A DNA stretch of 64,000 nt, from contig OY829843.1 in the NCBI GenBank assembly GCA_963691885.1, positions 1,302,001-1,366,000 on the forward strand, read 5' to 3'. A program made the translations under genes and the position numbers. Under the pieces are notes generated by a model that made no database searches, was not told where the DNA came from, and saw only the letters and a list, made by a program, of their open reading frames with translations. The stretch's first letter is position 1. Each line of letters starts with the position of its first letter. This document shows, piece after piece, positions 8,601 through 17,499 of the stretch. The DNA is from G963691885 sp963691885 (GTDB lineage Bacteria > Pseudomonadota > Alphaproteobacteria > UBA8366 > Aestuariispiraceae).

Positions 8601-9641
8601 ATGGATGTAATACTCCTGCAGATTCTGAACGGCTTGGACAAGGGCGCCGCCTACGCGTTGATTGCTCTGGGTCTGACGCTGATTTTCGGAACGCTTGGGG
8701 TTGTGAACTTCGCACATGGTGCCCTGTTTATGCTGGGCGCATTTGTTGCGGTCACAATCAATAAAATCCTCTCACTGGAAAATGTTGTCCTGTCAGAAAC
8801 AGAGACGACGGCCTGGGGTACACCGCTGGAAATCAGGACACCGATTGCCCAGGAATGGTTCGGTGATTTCGGACTGGTGCTGGTCGACTATTCGGTCCCG
8901 CTTTCAATTCTGATCGCTGTGCCCTTCATGTTGATGATCGGGATCTTTATGGAGCGCGGGTTGGTCCGTTTCTTCTATAAGCGGCCCCATGCGGAACAGA
9001 TTTTGGTGACGTTCGGCCTGGCGATTGTCATTCAGGAAATCGTCAAGGCCATGTATGGCGCCAATCCGATCCAACAAAACGCACCGGAAGCCTTCCGGGG
9101 TGCTGTTGATCTGGGCATCATGATTGGTTCGGATCCGGGCGTGATCGTCTATCCGATCTGGCGCCTTGTTTACTTCGGCTTCTCGGCAATTGTGATCGGG
9201 GCGGTTTTCGCCTTCCTGCAATTCACCACCTTCGGAATGGTGGTTCGCGCCGGGATGGCAGACCGTGAGACGGTCGGGCTGCTGGGTATCGATATCGATC
9301 GCCGATTTACGATTGTCTTTGGGATAGCCGCCGTTGTGGCAGGTGTTGCCGGGGTCATGTACACACCGATCCTGCCCCCCGATTACCATATCGGTATGGA
9401 ATTCCTCGTTCTGTCCTTCGTGGTTGTGGTTGTCGGCGGAATGGGCTCTCTGCCCGGCGCTGTCGCGGCCGGGTTCGTCCTTGGCATTCTACAATCCTTC
9501 GCGTCGATGACGCAGGTCCGCGATGCCCTTGCCGTACTTGGCCTTATCGGCCTCGACCAAATCATTATTTACCTCGTCGCCATTGTTATCCTGCTGGTTC
9601 GTCCACGGGGCCTTATGGGACGCAAAGGCGTGATGGAGTAA
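8601..9641 (+). CDS. Branched-chain amino acid-type ABC permease (LivH family)
   Basis: A 346-residue inner-membrane permease of the LivH type, with the family opening ILNGLDKGAAYALIALGLTLIFGTLGVVNFAHG and many hydrophobic helices. The conserved cytoplasmic loop GMVVRAGMADRETVGLLGID, which couples to the ATPases, is present, and the C-terminal LLVRPRGLMGRKG is typical. I place the start at ATG 8601 because GAGGGGAGGA lies 8 bases upstream; an in-frame ATG at 8562 would add 13 residues without family similarity. It pairs with the LivM-type permease, whose ATG follows the stop by 4 bp. Confidence 0.92.
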   Translation: MDVILLQILNGLDKGAAYALIALGLTLIFGTLGVVNFAHGALFMLGAFVAVTINKILSLENVVLSETETTAWGTPLEIRTPIAQEWFGDFGLVLVDYSVPLSILIAVPFMLMIGIFMERGLVRFFYKRPHAEQILVTFGLAIVIQEIVKAMYGANPIQQNAPEAFRGAVDLGIMIGSDPGVIVYPIWRLVYFGFSAIVIGAVFAFLQFTTFGMVVRAGMADRETVGLLGIDIDRRFTIVFGIAAVVAGVAGVMYTPILPPDYHIGMEFLVLSFVVVVVGGMGSLPGAVAAGFVLGILQSFASMTQVRDALAVLGLIGLDQIIIYLVAIVILLVRPRGLMGRKGVME

Positions 9642-9645
9642 AACG

Positions 9646-10809
9646 ATGCTAGATCTGATAAACGAAAAATCAGCACGAAAAGACTATATCCTTATCGGTC
9701 TGTTTGCTGTCGCCATGCTGACCATGCCGATCTGGCTGGCACCCTTTGGCGCCAACTATCCAGATTTGATGCAACGCTTTGCAATCTTCGGGATTTTCGC
9801 CACTGGATTTAACATTCTGTTTGGCCTGACCGGGTATCTGTCCTTCGGTCACGCGGCCTTCCTGGGTGTCGGATCCTACACAGCGGTCTGGAGTTTCAAA
9901 CTGCTGGGGATGAACCCGATCCCCGCCATTATCATGGCGGTCCTGGTCGCCGGCCTGTTCGCACTGGTTATCGGCTTCATCAGCCTGCGCCGCACAGGGA
10001 TCTACTTCTCGATCCTGACGCTCGCTTTCGCCCAGATGAGCTACAACCTGGCGTATTCTGTGCTGACGCCGATCACCAATGGTGAGACCGGACTGCGCGT
10101 ATTGAACTCTGATCCGCGCATCTTTGACGACAAAGACGCCGAATATTCCGGCTCTCTTCTGTCCAACCTGTTTGGCGTTGAGATGACAGGAATGGCCGGG
10201 TTCTATTTCTGCGCAATCATCCTGATCATCACGGTCTTTATCGCCATGCGGATCTTCTCTTCTCCATTCGGCATGATGCTGAAGGCGGTCAAAACCAACC
10301 AGAACCGCTTGAACTTCACAGGCGTCAACACCCGTCCTTATACCCTGGCGGCTTTCGTGATCTCAGGAATGTATGCCGGCCTGGCCGGTTCCTTGATGGC
10401 GATCATCGATCCCCTGGCCGGGGCGGAACGCATGCAGTGGACGGCATCTGGTGAGGTTGTTCTGATGACCATCCTGGGCGGTACCGGCACCATCATCGGT
10501 CCGATCCTGGGGGCAGGCCTGATCAAATATTTCGAGAATATCTTCTCTGCATTCAACGATCAGACGCTCAACGCCTTCTTCGGCTTCCTGCCGGAGACCC
10601 TTCGGGAAGGGGTGGTTGCCGTAACCTCTCTCTTTGTCGGGGAAGGTTGGCATCTTAGCCTTGGTGTTCTCTTCATGATCATCGTGATCTTCCTGCCAGG
10701 CGGTCTGGTGGAAGGGATGCAGCGCATCTTCAACACGATCGTCGCAAAGGGTCAGAATAAAGACACCGCGTCTTCAGAAACAAAATCCTCACCTGCGGTT
10801 GGAGAATAA
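9646..10809 (+). CDS. Branched-chain amino acid-type ABC permease (LivM family)
   Basis: 387 residues, second transmembrane subunit of the operon. LivM features are clear: FATGFNILFGLTGYLSFGHAAFLGVGSYT near the N-terminus, FISLRRTGIYFSILTLAFAQM in the middle, and the ATPase-contact loop GMMLKAVKTNQNRLNFTGVN. About nine to ten hydrophobic segments are visible. The C-terminal 25 residues are hydrophilic and unconserved. The gene lies 4 bp after the LivH-type gene and 2 bp before the LivG-type ATPase gene, so the set is co-translated. The protein forms the membrane channel with its LivH partner. Confidence 0.92.
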   Translation: MLDLINEKSARKDYILIGLFAVAMLTMPIWLAPFGANYPDLMQRFAIFGIFATGFNILFGLTGYLSFGHAAFLGVGSYTAVWSFKLLGMNPIPAIIMAVLVAGLFALVIGFISLRRTGIYFSILTLAFAQMSYNLAYSVLTPITNGETGLRVLNSDPRIFDDKDAEYSGSLLSNLFGVEMTGMAGFYFCAIILIITVFIAMRIFSSPFGMMLKAVKTNQNRLNFTGVNTRPYTLAAFVISGMYAGLAGSLMAIIDPLAGAERMQWTASGEVVLMTILGGTGTIIGPILGAGLIKYFENIFSAFNDQTLNAFFGFLPETLREGVVAVTSLFVGEGWHLSLGVLFMIIVIFLPGGLVEGMQRIFNTIVAKGQNKDTASSETKSSPAVGE

Positions 10810-10811
10810 CA

Positions 10812-11567
10812 ATGGGTATTCTTGAAGTCAGCGGCGTCAATAAGAGCTTTGGCGGCCTAAAAGCCCTCCATGACGTCAATCTGAACGTCGAAAAGGGCAG
10901 CGTCCATGCCATTATCGGCCCGAACGGTGCGGGTAAGTCGACCTTGCTCAACTGTTTCATCGGAAGGCTGGAACCGGATTCAGGTTCGGTGATGTTTGAT
11001 GGTCAATCTCTGTTGGGGTTGAAACCGCATGAGATTAATCAGACCGGGGTTGCCCGTGTTTTCCAGACACCAGAGATTTTCGAAGAACTGACGATCCTTG
11101 AAAACGTCATGATCCCGGCTTTTGCCTCACGTGACGGTGCCTTTAAACTGAACGGCTGGTCCCATATCGAACGTCATGGCGAAATCTATGAAAAGGCTCT
11201 GCATATTCTCGAAGACATCGGGTTGATTGAAGACAAGGACAATCATTCAGGCAGCATGTCCCGCGGGAATAAACGCCGCCTGGAAATGGCTATGTGCCTG
11301 GTTCAGGATCCGAAGCTGCTGCTCCTGGATGAGCCAACAGCCGGGATGAGCCGGGCCGACACCAACGCGACCATCGACCTGCTTAAACAGATCGGCGATC
11401 GCGGCATTACCAAAATCGTCATCGAACATGACATGCATGTGGTGTTCTCCCTGGCCGAGAAGATTTCTGTTCTCGCACAGGGAACCGTCATTGCCGAAGA
11501 CATACCCGAAAAAATCAAAGGCAATCCAAAGGTACAGGAAGCCTATCTGGGAGGGGCGCATCTATGA
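10812..11567 (+). CDS. Branched-chain amino acid-type ABC ATPase (LivG family)
   Basis: A 251-residue nucleotide-binding subunit. Walker A is GPNGAGKST (about residues 36-44). The signature is degenerate for ABC proteins but normal for this subfamily (SMSRGNKRRLEMAMCL). Walker B is LLLLDEPTAGM, and the switch His is in VIEHDMHVVF. The inserted loop after GVARVFQTPEIFEELT is the LivG hallmark. The stop codon overlaps the start of the LivF-type gene (ATGA). It works as a heterodimer with the next gene product to power uptake through the LivH/LivM-type permeases. Confidence 0.93.
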   Translation: MGILEVSGVNKSFGGLKALHDVNLNVEKGSVHAIIGPNGAGKSTLLNCFIGRLEPDSGSVMFDGQSLLGLKPHEINQTGVARVFQTPEIFEELTILENVMIPAFASRDGAFKLNGWSHIERHGEIYEKALHILEDIGLIEDKDNHSGSMSRGNKRRLEMAMCLVQDPKLLLLDEPTAGMSRADTNATIDLLKQIGDRGITKIVIEHDMHVVFSLAEKISVLAQGTVIAEDIPEKIKGNPKVQEAYLGGAHL

Positions 11568-12340
11568 GTGATACAACAACACAGAGCGGTCCTACCGCGC
11601 CGGGCATGCCCCCTGTCACCGGGAAAGGCGGTCAACCCGCATTCTTTTCCTGCTGGGATATTCACGCCTATTACGGCGAGAGTTATATCGTCCAGGGCGT
11701 CAGTTTTGACGTTCGGGAAGGCGAGATCGTCGCGCTCTTGGGCCGCAACGGTGCCGGCAAAACATCGACCCTGCGCGCCCTGGCACGAATGGACGATCCG
11801 GCCCTCAAGCATGGTGAAATCTGGCTCGACCATCAACCACTGCACACGATGAAATCCCATCAGGCCTCTAATATGGGTGTCGGGCTGGTGCCGGAAGATC
11901 GTCGAATCATTCAGGGACTGACTGTTCAGGAGAACCTTGAACTTGCCCAGATCACAGGGCCCAAGGGTTGGTCGATCGAGCGTCTCTACGACCTCTTCCC
12001 GCGCCTTGGTGAACGCCGCAAGCAGGAAGGCGTAACGCTCTCCGGTGGTGAACAACAAATGCTGGCTGTCGCACGCGCCCTTTCCCGGGACGTAAAGCTG
12101 CTGCTGCTTGATGAGCCTTATGAGGGCCTGGCCCCGGTCATCGTTCAGGAGATCGAGAAGACCCTGGAACAGATCAAGGCATTGGGTATCACTACCGTGA
12201 TTGTGGAGCAAAACGCGATCGCAGCCCTGCACCTCGCGGACCGGGCCCTGATTCTGGACATGGGACAGATCGTGTTTGATGGAACCGCCCAGGAGGTTCT
12301 GGACAACGAGGAACTGCGTCAGCAATACCTCGCCATTTAA
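11564..12340 (+). CDS. Branched-chain amino acid-type ABC ATPase (LivF family)
   Basis: 258 residues. Walker A GRNGAGKTST, signature LSGGEQQMLAVARAL, Walker B LLLLDEPYEGLAP and the H-loop region VIVEQNAIAAL are all intact; GVGLVPEDRRIIQGLTVQENL is the LivF-type Q-loop area. About 25 extra polar residues precede the first strand compared with E. coli LivF. The ATG overlaps the LivG-type stop by 4 bases. This is the last gene of the operon; a strong hairpin with a T-rich tail lies just after it. Confidence 0.93.
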   Translation: MSDTTTQSGPTAPGMPPVTGKGGQPAFFSCWDIHAYYGESYIVQGVSFDVREGEIVALLGRNGAGKTSTLRALARMDDPALKHGEIWLDHQPLHTMKSHQASNMGVGLVPEDRRIIQGLTVQENLELAQITGPKGWSIERLYDLFPRLGERRKQEGVTLSGGEQQMLAVARALSRDVKLLLLDEPYEGLAPVIVQEIEKTLEQIKALGITTVIVEQNAIAALHLADRALILDMGQIVFDGTAQEVLDNEELRQQYLAI

Positions 12341-12367
12341 GCTCTTGCAGGTCCAATACTGAACAAT

Positions 12368-12400
12368 CGGCCGGGTCATTTGATCCGGCCGTTTTAGTTT
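12368..12400 (+). terminator. Rho-independent terminator of the ABC operon
   Basis: A 10-bp stem, CGGCCGGGTC / GATCCGGCCG (one G-T pair), with loop ATTT at 12378-12381, is followed by TTTTAGTTTC. It sits 27 bp after the last transporter gene and directly before the stop of the convergent CDP-alcohol phosphatidyltransferase gene, so it may serve both directions. Confidence 0.85.
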
Positions 12401-13026
12401 CAATTCCCCTTCGATCCCTCTTCCTTAAATACCGAAAAGGCCGCAAGAACCCGCGTTATCGTCGTGATCCAGCACAGCGTTCCGAATATCCAGGCCATAA
12501 TGGCGAATTGTTCCGGGAACAGACAACATAGTACAAAGAAGGCAATCGTCTCAGTCCCCTCTGTTAGCCCACCCAGATAGTAAAAGCTCTTCTTGCCCCG
12601 AATGTCGGTCGAGACCCCTCTTTTTTCAGCAATGGTGGCGAAGGCCAGAAAGCTGGACCCGGTCCCGATGAAACTGAGCAGTAGAAAACAGGCGGGAAGC
12701 GCCAGCGTTGCAGGGTCGTATAACGCAAAAGCAAAGGGTATTGCGCCGTAGAACAGAAAGTCGCTGACGATATCGAGATAGCCACCCAGATCCGTAGCAC
12801 CCCTGCGCCTCGCAACGGCGCCATCCAGCCCATCGAGTATCCGATTGACCGCGATCAGGACCAGGCCCAGCCAGAAGGCCCCCTGAGAGATCGCGACAGC
12901 CGCACCAAACCCCGGGATTAATCCCGCGAGCGTCACTGTGTTCGCACCTATCCCGGCACGGACAACAAAGCCAGCGATCAGGTCAACAGGCGGATCCACG
13001 ACTTTCCGCATCGCACTGTCAAACAT
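12400..13026 (-). CDS. CDP-alcohol phosphatidyltransferase family protein
   Basis: 208 residues, integral membrane. The catalytic CDP-alcohol motif, D-x2-D-G-x2-A-R-x8-G-x3-D-x3-D, is complete in the segment beginning ILDGLDGAVARRRGATDLGG and ending LDIVSD; its Asp residues bind two metal ions and the CDP moiety. Several hydrophobic helices follow. I prefer the start at 13026 (MFDSAMRKVVD) because AAAAAGGTG lies just upstream; an in-frame ATG at 13071 would add 15 residues. The family transfers a phosphatidyl or related group from a CDP-activated donor to an alcohol; the acceptor here is not evident. It stands alone, convergent with the ABC operon. Confidence 0.85.
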   Translation of the reverse strand: MFDSAMRKVVDPPVDLIAGFVVRAGIGANTVTLAGLIPGFGAAVAISQGAFWLGLVLIAVNRILDGLDGAVARRRGATDLGGYLDIVSDFLFYGAIPFAFALYDPATLALPACFLLLSFIGTGSSFLAFATIAEKRGVSTDIRGKKSFYYLGGLTEGTETIAFFVLCCLFPEQFAIMAWIFGTLCWITTITRVLAAFSVFKEEGSKGN

Positions 13027-13378
13027 GAGAACACCTTTTTCGCGAGTTGCCCGAGCGGGTATCGGGGCCATCTTATTTGACAGGTTACCCGATTGAAATA
13101 TCGACTGAAATCACTCTGTCGAGAGGACACGCATAAGTCTGTCCCGGCAATGCAGCCATACCGGGAAACCGCGCAGCCGATGCCCGTCATTCCAAGTTCA
13201 GCCCTAAACAGAGAAGATGCAACAAAACAAAAGCATTTTTAACAATTGTTGATATTGTTGGTTGTTTCAACCAGCACTCTTTTTTTATCAACAGATGTTA
13301 ATAATGAGTTCGGCCTGTACATTGTACAATTTCGGTGCCGGTTCATTATCCCCTCACACGAGACGTGAGGAGAGATTT
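13027..13378. other. Intergenic region, AT-rich, with short inverted repeats
   Basis: No gene is seen. The right half is AT-rich and holds a palindrome AACAATTGTT (13241-13250) and GGTTG-TTT-CAACC (13260-13272), possible operator or promoter elements for the small exported protein gene that follows. Its Shine-Dalgarno GTGAGGAGAG is at 13365-13374. Confidence 0.4.
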
Positions 13379-13600
13379 ATGAAATCAAAATTCGCAATGA
13401 TGTTTGGATGTGCATTTGTTCTGGCACTTTCTTTCGTTGTTTTGGGTTTCAGCGGAGACGCAAGTTTCGCACAAAATGCCCTGGTGAATTTTGAAGGCAT
13501 GGTCGCGGCTGAACTGCCCATTCCCGATAGCTTGATACTGTTCGGTGCTGCGATCATCTGCTTGATCTTCCTGTTGAAGAACAAGCCTCACAACTCGTAA
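13379..13600 (+). CDS. Small exported protein with a C-terminal sorting-signal-like tail
   Basis: 73 residues. Residues 1-32 look like a signal peptide (MKSKFAMMFGCAFVLALSFV, then a small-residue site near ASFA-Q). The C-terminus is ELPIPDSLILFGAAIICL followed by a short basic end KNKP, which resembles the layout Pro-x-Pro, hydrophobic helix, basic residues of PEP-CTERM-like sorting tails, although the Arg cluster is weak. Only about 15 residues separate the two hydrophobic parts. The start was chosen for its good GAGGAGAG site; a longer reading from 13262 has no support. A strong terminator follows. Function unknown. Confidence 0.6.
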   Translation: MKSKFAMMFGCAFVLALSFVVLGFSGDASFAQNALVNFEGMVAAELPIPDSLILFGAAIICLIFLLKNKPHNS

Positions 13601-13633
13601 CAGTCTGCTCAATTCTCCATAATTTTGGTACAC

Positions 13634-13667
13634 TGGGCCTCGCATTGCGGGGCCCAATTTCTTTCTG
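13634..13667 (+). terminator. Rho-independent terminator after the small exported protein gene
   Basis: A 10-bp stem (TGGGCCTCGC / GCGGGGCCCA, one T-G pair) with a 3-base loop is followed by AATTTCTTTCT. It separates the small exported protein gene from chrB. Confidence 0.8.
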
Positions 13668-13807
13668 ATAAATGCACCCGGCACAGTCCCTCAGCCGTTG
13701 ACTTTAAATCGGCGACAGCGTAGTCACGATTGCATGGGGTATGCGATTCCCCCGTGAGGCGTCAGCCCAATATCGCGTCTTCTTGCCACTTGATTGAGGG
13801 AGGACGC

Positions 13808-14635
13808 ATGATGCCGTCACCAACTGAAATTTCCGTGCCCCAACTGTCCCGCCTGATTGGCGTGCCAGATCGGCCAGCTCTAATCGACATCCGTATCGAC
13901 GAAGACTTTGCATTGGATCCACCTCTGATCCCGGGTTCCAGACGCCATGTCTTCAACCAGATAGAAGACTGGATCGACGCTTACAGAACCCTCAAGACGA
14001 TCATTATCTGTCACAAGGGCAAGAAACTCAGCCAGGGTGTGGCGGCACTATTTCGCGCCTCTGGTATAGAGAGCGAAACCCTGGAGGGTGGGTTCTCTGC
14101 CTGGGCAGAAGCCGGTCAACTCCTGGTAAAACCGGACGTCATTACGGAACGGGATCGCCAGAACCGCACGCTATGGGTGACGAAAGCGCGTCCGAAGATT
14201 GACCGTATCGCCTGCCCCTGGCTGATTCGCCGCTTTATCGATCCAGGGGCCCGTTTCCTGTTCGTGAAGGAAAGCGAGGTTCTGCAAGTGTCCCAAAAGT
14301 TTAACGCAACGCCGTTTGATATCGAGGGCTGCTTCTGGTCTCATCGCGGCGAAAAATGCAGCTTTGACATGATGATTGACACGTTCGACTTGCACAGCCC
14401 CGCCCTGGATCACTTGGCACGGATCATTCGGGGTGCCGATACCGGCCGTCTCGAATTGGCGCCTCAAAGCGCCGGGTTGCTGGCTGCATCGCTGGGATAT
14501 TCCAGAATGTACCGCAACGATCTGGAGCAGTTGGAGAATGCAATGGGCCTGTATGATGCGCTCTATCGGTGGTGTCGAGATGCCACTGGAGAAAGCCATG
14601 AAGGGTCATCACACCGGGCGGGAGAAAGCCTATGA
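13808..14635 (+). CDS. chrB: Chromate resistance protein ChrB with rhodanese-like N-terminal domain
   Basis: 275 residues in two parts. Residues 1-108 are a rhodanese-like domain with the active-site Cys68 (IICHKGKKLSQG) and the closing motif LEGGFSAWAEAG. The rest is the ChrB C-terminal domain, opening WVTKARPKIDRIACPWLIRR and continuing FIDPGARFLFV. The usual ChrB is a chromate-responsive regulator or accessory protein for the ChrA pump. Two adjacent ATG codons (13808, 13811) follow GAGGGAGGACGC; the first is taken. The stop overlaps the start of chrA by ATGA, so the pair is translationally coupled. Confidence 0.88.
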   Translation: MMPSPTEISVPQLSRLIGVPDRPALIDIRIDEDFALDPPLIPGSRRHVFNQIEDWIDAYRTLKTIIICHKGKKLSQGVAALFRASGIESETLEGGFSAWAEAGQLLVKPDVITERDRQNRTLWVTKARPKIDRIACPWLIRRFIDPGARFLFVKESEVLQVSQKFNATPFDIEGCFWSHRGEKCSFDMMIDTFDLHSPALDHLARIIRGADTGRLELAPQSAGLLAASLGYSRMYRNDLEQLENAMGLYDALYRWCRDATGESHEGSSHRAGESL

Positions 14636-15906
14636 GCGGCGCGCCCACCCTTTTGGAAGCCTGTCGGGAATGGTTCCGGATCGGGGTCCTCTCATTCGGG
14701 GGGCCAACCGCCCAGATCGCCCTGATGCACAAGGTCGTTGTTGAGGAGCGAGGCTGGCTGACGGAAAAACAGTTTCTGGGGGCATTGTCCTTTTGCATGC
14801 TGCTGCCAGGTCCGGAGGCCATGCAGCTCGCGACCTATGCCGGGTGGCGTCTCCATGGCGTGATTGGCGGCCTGATCGCCGGTTTGCTTTTCGTCATACC
14901 GGGCGCCCTTGTCGTCCTCTTATTGGCAATGCTTTATGCCGGTTTCGGTGAGGTCCCTCTCGTCGATGCGGCATTTCTGGGCATCAAGGCCGCCGTCGTG
15001 ATCATCGTGGTCGAGGCCCTGATCCGGATCTTCAAACGGGCGCTCACCCATTGGCATGCTTGGGCAACGGCGGGGGCTTCCTTCATCGCGATCGCTGGCT
15101 TCTCCGTCCCCTTTCCGATGATCATCCTTGTCGCGGCAATCGCCGGGGCCATCTTAAGCAAGCCAGAACCGACGGATACAGAAACCGCAAAGGTTACCGT
15201 GCGACCCGCGGCAACAGTTTCAACCATCGCCCTTTGGCTTACCATCTGGTGGGGCCCCATCGCGGCCATGGTCCTGCTGTTCGGGTCAGATCATATTCTG
15301 ACAGATATCGGTCTGTTTTTCTCCAAACTCGCCGTTGTCACCTTCGGTGGTGCCTATGCGGTTCTGGCCTATATGGTACAGGACGTTGTTGCTGTTCAGG
15401 GATGGCTGGAAACGGGCCAGATGATGGCGGGTCTGGGTCTGGCGGAGACGACACCGGGCCCTCTCATCCTGGTCACCGAATTCGTCGGCTATTTTGCGGC
15501 CTGGTCACAAGGCGGCTTGCCGCTGGGGATCGCCGGTGCCGGGGTCGCGCTTTGGGTGACCTTTGCCCCCTGTTTTCTGTGGATCTTTGCAGGTGCCCCT
15601 TACATTGAGTGGATTTCCGCACAACAGCGGTTACGGGGCGCGTTATCCTTTATCACCGCCGCCGTTGTCGGCGTTATACTGAACCTTTCGATATGGTTTG
15701 CACTGCATGTGTCATTCGCGCGTGTCGAGCGCATTGATGCCGGCCCCGTCGGGTTCTGGGTGCCAGACTGGGGAAGTGTCAACCTGACCGTATTGGGGTT
15801 GACGATGCTCAGCGGAATTTTGATCCTGAGGCTGCACTGGTCCATTCAACGGGTCCTGGCGGTGGTCAGCGTGGCTGCAGTCGCTCTGGCAATGCTCCCG
15901 ATCTAG
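14632..15906 (+). CDS. chrA: Chromate transporter ChrA
   Basis: 424 residues, a two-domain CHR antiporter of the inner membrane that exports chromate. Each half carries the CHR signature: the N-terminal FGGPTAQIALMHKVVVEERG with LPGPEAMQLATYAGW, and the C-terminal VVTFGGAYAVLAYMVQDVV with TTPGPLILVTEFVGY. About ten to twelve hydrophobic segments are seen and the length is normal for the long-chain type. The start overlaps the chrB stop. The operon most likely gives chromate resistance, which could be inducible through ChrB. Confidence 0.92.
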   Translation: MSGAPTLLEACREWFRIGVLSFGGPTAQIALMHKVVVEERGWLTEKQFLGALSFCMLLPGPEAMQLATYAGWRLHGVIGGLIAGLLFVIPGALVVLLLAMLYAGFGEVPLVDAAFLGIKAAVVIIVVEALIRIFKRALTHWHAWATAGASFIAIAGFSVPFPMIILVAAIAGAILSKPEPTDTETAKVTVRPAATVSTIALWLTIWWGPIAAMVLLFGSDHILTDIGLFFSKLAVVTFGGAYAVLAYMVQDVVAVQGWLETGQMMAGLGLAETTPGPLILVTEFVGYFAAWSQGGLPLGIAGAGVALWVTFAPCFLWIFAGAPYIEWISAQQRLRGALSFITAAVVGVILNLSIWFALHVSFARVERIDAGPVGFWVPDWGSVNLTVLGLTMLSGILILRLHWSIQRVLAVVSVAAVALAMLPI

Positions 15907-15915
15907 CGCACCGGA

Positions 15916-16224
15916 TCACTCATTCTCGACATGCTGGCCGGTGCCATCACCCTCTGGGGTCCAGCGTCTGGCGCGGTTGATCGCCATCTTGTCCTGAACC
16001 GCCTGGTCAAGATCCAGCCCCGTGAGGCCGACCAACCGGTGCAACAGAATCACCACATCCGCTGCCTCCATCGCGAGGGCATCGGGACCCTCAGCCAACT
16101 GAACCGCCTCCCGCAATTCCGCGAGTTCACCTTCAGCCCGGTCGATCAGCCTAGCCAGTTCCGAGACAGGCCCGAAGGCGCTGTCACCCCATCGCGTGAT
16201 ACTGGCTGTCGTTTCCCGTTGCAT
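15916..16224 (-). CDS. MazG-like nucleotide pyrophosphohydrolase
   Basis: 102 residues. The MazG/dUTPase-2-like helix pair can be read: the acidic metal-binding E-x2-E in AEGELAELREAV, then E-x2-D in MEAADVVILLHRL, which together bind Mg2+ in this all-alpha hydrolase family, and an Asn/Arg end (KMAINRARRW) typical of the group. Members hydrolyse non-canonical or excess NTPs to NMP and pyrophosphate. The gene lies 12 bp downstream of the enolase-superfamily gene on the same strand and is probably co-transcribed. The exact substrate is unknown. Confidence 0.8.
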   Translation of the reverse strand: MQRETTASITRWGDSAFGPVSELARLIDRAEGELAELREAVQLAEGPDALAMEAADVVILLHRLVGLTGLDLDQAVQDKMAINRARRWTPEGDGTGQHVENE

Positions 16225-16236
16225 GAAATCTGCCCC

Positions 16237-17331
16237 TCAAAGTGGATCGTGTTCCCGGGCAAGCTTGTCCCAATCAAATACAACGCCTGTCCCAGGTTGT
16301 GATGGTGCAACCGCCATATGGTCCTCAACCACAAGAGGGCGTGTTGTATAGGTATCGATCGGGAAGGAATGAACCTCCATCCACCCCGCATTGGACTGAC
16401 CTGCCATCAGGCTGACATGCAGCTCCTGCATCCCGTGGCTGCAAACCGGCATATCCGCCCTCCGCGCCATCTCGCCCACACGCAGCCAACCGGTAATACC
16501 GCCGCAATTGGAGGCATCCGGCTGAATAAAGGAGAGTTTTGCCGTGGCAAGCGCCTGCTCGAACTCATGCAACGTGTGCAGGTTTTCTCCCATGGCCAGT
16601 GGCATTCCCGTTTCATCCGCGATCCGGGCAAACCCGGCATTGTCCTCCGGGATGATCGGTTCCTCAAACCAAAGCAGATCATAGGGCTTGAAGGCGAGCG
16701 AGGCGGCGATCGCCTGATCCACGTCCAGCGCGTAATTGGCATCCACCATGAAAGTGATGTCAGGGCCAATCATTTCACGTATGGCCTTTACCCTCGCAAC
16801 ATCATCGGCCAGTTCAGGCTGCCCCACCTTTATCTTGATCCCGTTGAAGCCACGATCGAGATACGACTGAACGGAATTTAAAAGCTTCGGCAACGGGAAG
16901 TTAAGATCAATTCCGCCGCAATAAGCCTTGGTCCGGTCCGACGCACCGCCGGCCATGACCGAAAGCGGCTGGCCCTGTTTTTTGCCGCGCAGGTCCCACA
17001 GCGCGATATCAACGGCCGAGATCGCGAAAGAGGCGATACCGCCCCGCCCGACATAGTGAACATGCCACTGCATTTCGTCATGAAGCGCCTCGACGGCATC
17101 GGCGTCCTGTCCGGTCAGAAACGGCGCCAGGTCATGATTAATCATGGCAAGAACGGCCTGACCCCCGCGTCCCCCGGTATAGCAATAGCCGGTCCCTTGC
17201 TCGCCACCCTCCAGCGTCACCGTCGCGGTAATCAACTCAAAATGGGTGTGATCCCCATGCTTCGCATCACTCAGCACCTCTGACAGAGGCAGGCGAAACA
17301 GCGCCCCCTCCACCCGTGTAACCTTTGACAT
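16237..17331 (-). CDS. Mandelate racemase/muconate lactonizing enzyme family protein (enolase superfamily)
   Basis: 364 residues with the full barrel active site: Lys166 and Lys168 (GIKIKVG), metal ligands Asp197 (FMVDANY), Glu223 (FEEPI) and Glu249 (AMGEN), Asp272 (QPDASN) and His299 (VCSHGMQE). A K-x-K motif with a His on the opposite face marks the mandelate racemase subgroup, whose members racemise or dehydrate 2-hydroxy or sugar acids after proton abstraction next to a carboxylate. The substrate cannot be fixed from sequence. The ATG at 17331 gives a normal length. It is followed 12 bp later by the MazG-like gene. Confidence 0.9.
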   Translation of the reverse strand: MSKVTRVEGALFRLPLSEVLSDAKHGDHTHFELITATVTLEGGEQGTGYCYTGGRGGQAVLAMINHDLAPFLTGQDADAVEALHDEMQWHVHYVGRGGIASFAISAVDIALWDLRGKKQGQPLSVMAGGASDRTKAYCGGIDLNFPLPKLLNSVQSYLDRGFNGIKIKVGQPELADDVARVKAIREMIGPDITFMVDANYALDVDQAIAASLAFKPYDLLWFEEPIIPEDNAGFARIADETGMPLAMGENLHTLHEFEQALATAKLSFIQPDASNCGGITGWLRVGEMARRADMPVCSHGMQELHVSLMAGQSNAGWMEVHSFPIDTYTTRPLVVEDHMAVAPSQPGTGVVFDWDKLAREHDPL

Positions 17332-17499
17332 TCCCGTCCCTGCTTTTCTTGTTTTTGAGACACCAAATTGACCACCTCACCCCAGCCCGGTCCAGCCAAA
17401 ACAGAGCAGGAGTCCGCCGCATTATTGCATATTCAATAATACTAATGTCGTAGCGCGCATTTCTGGTTATCATTCGGTGAATGAAGAATGGGGGAGCGT

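Noticed and set aside
11543..12403. 286-codon open frame on the minus strand
   Set aside because: Antisense to the LivF-type gene and crossing its terminator.
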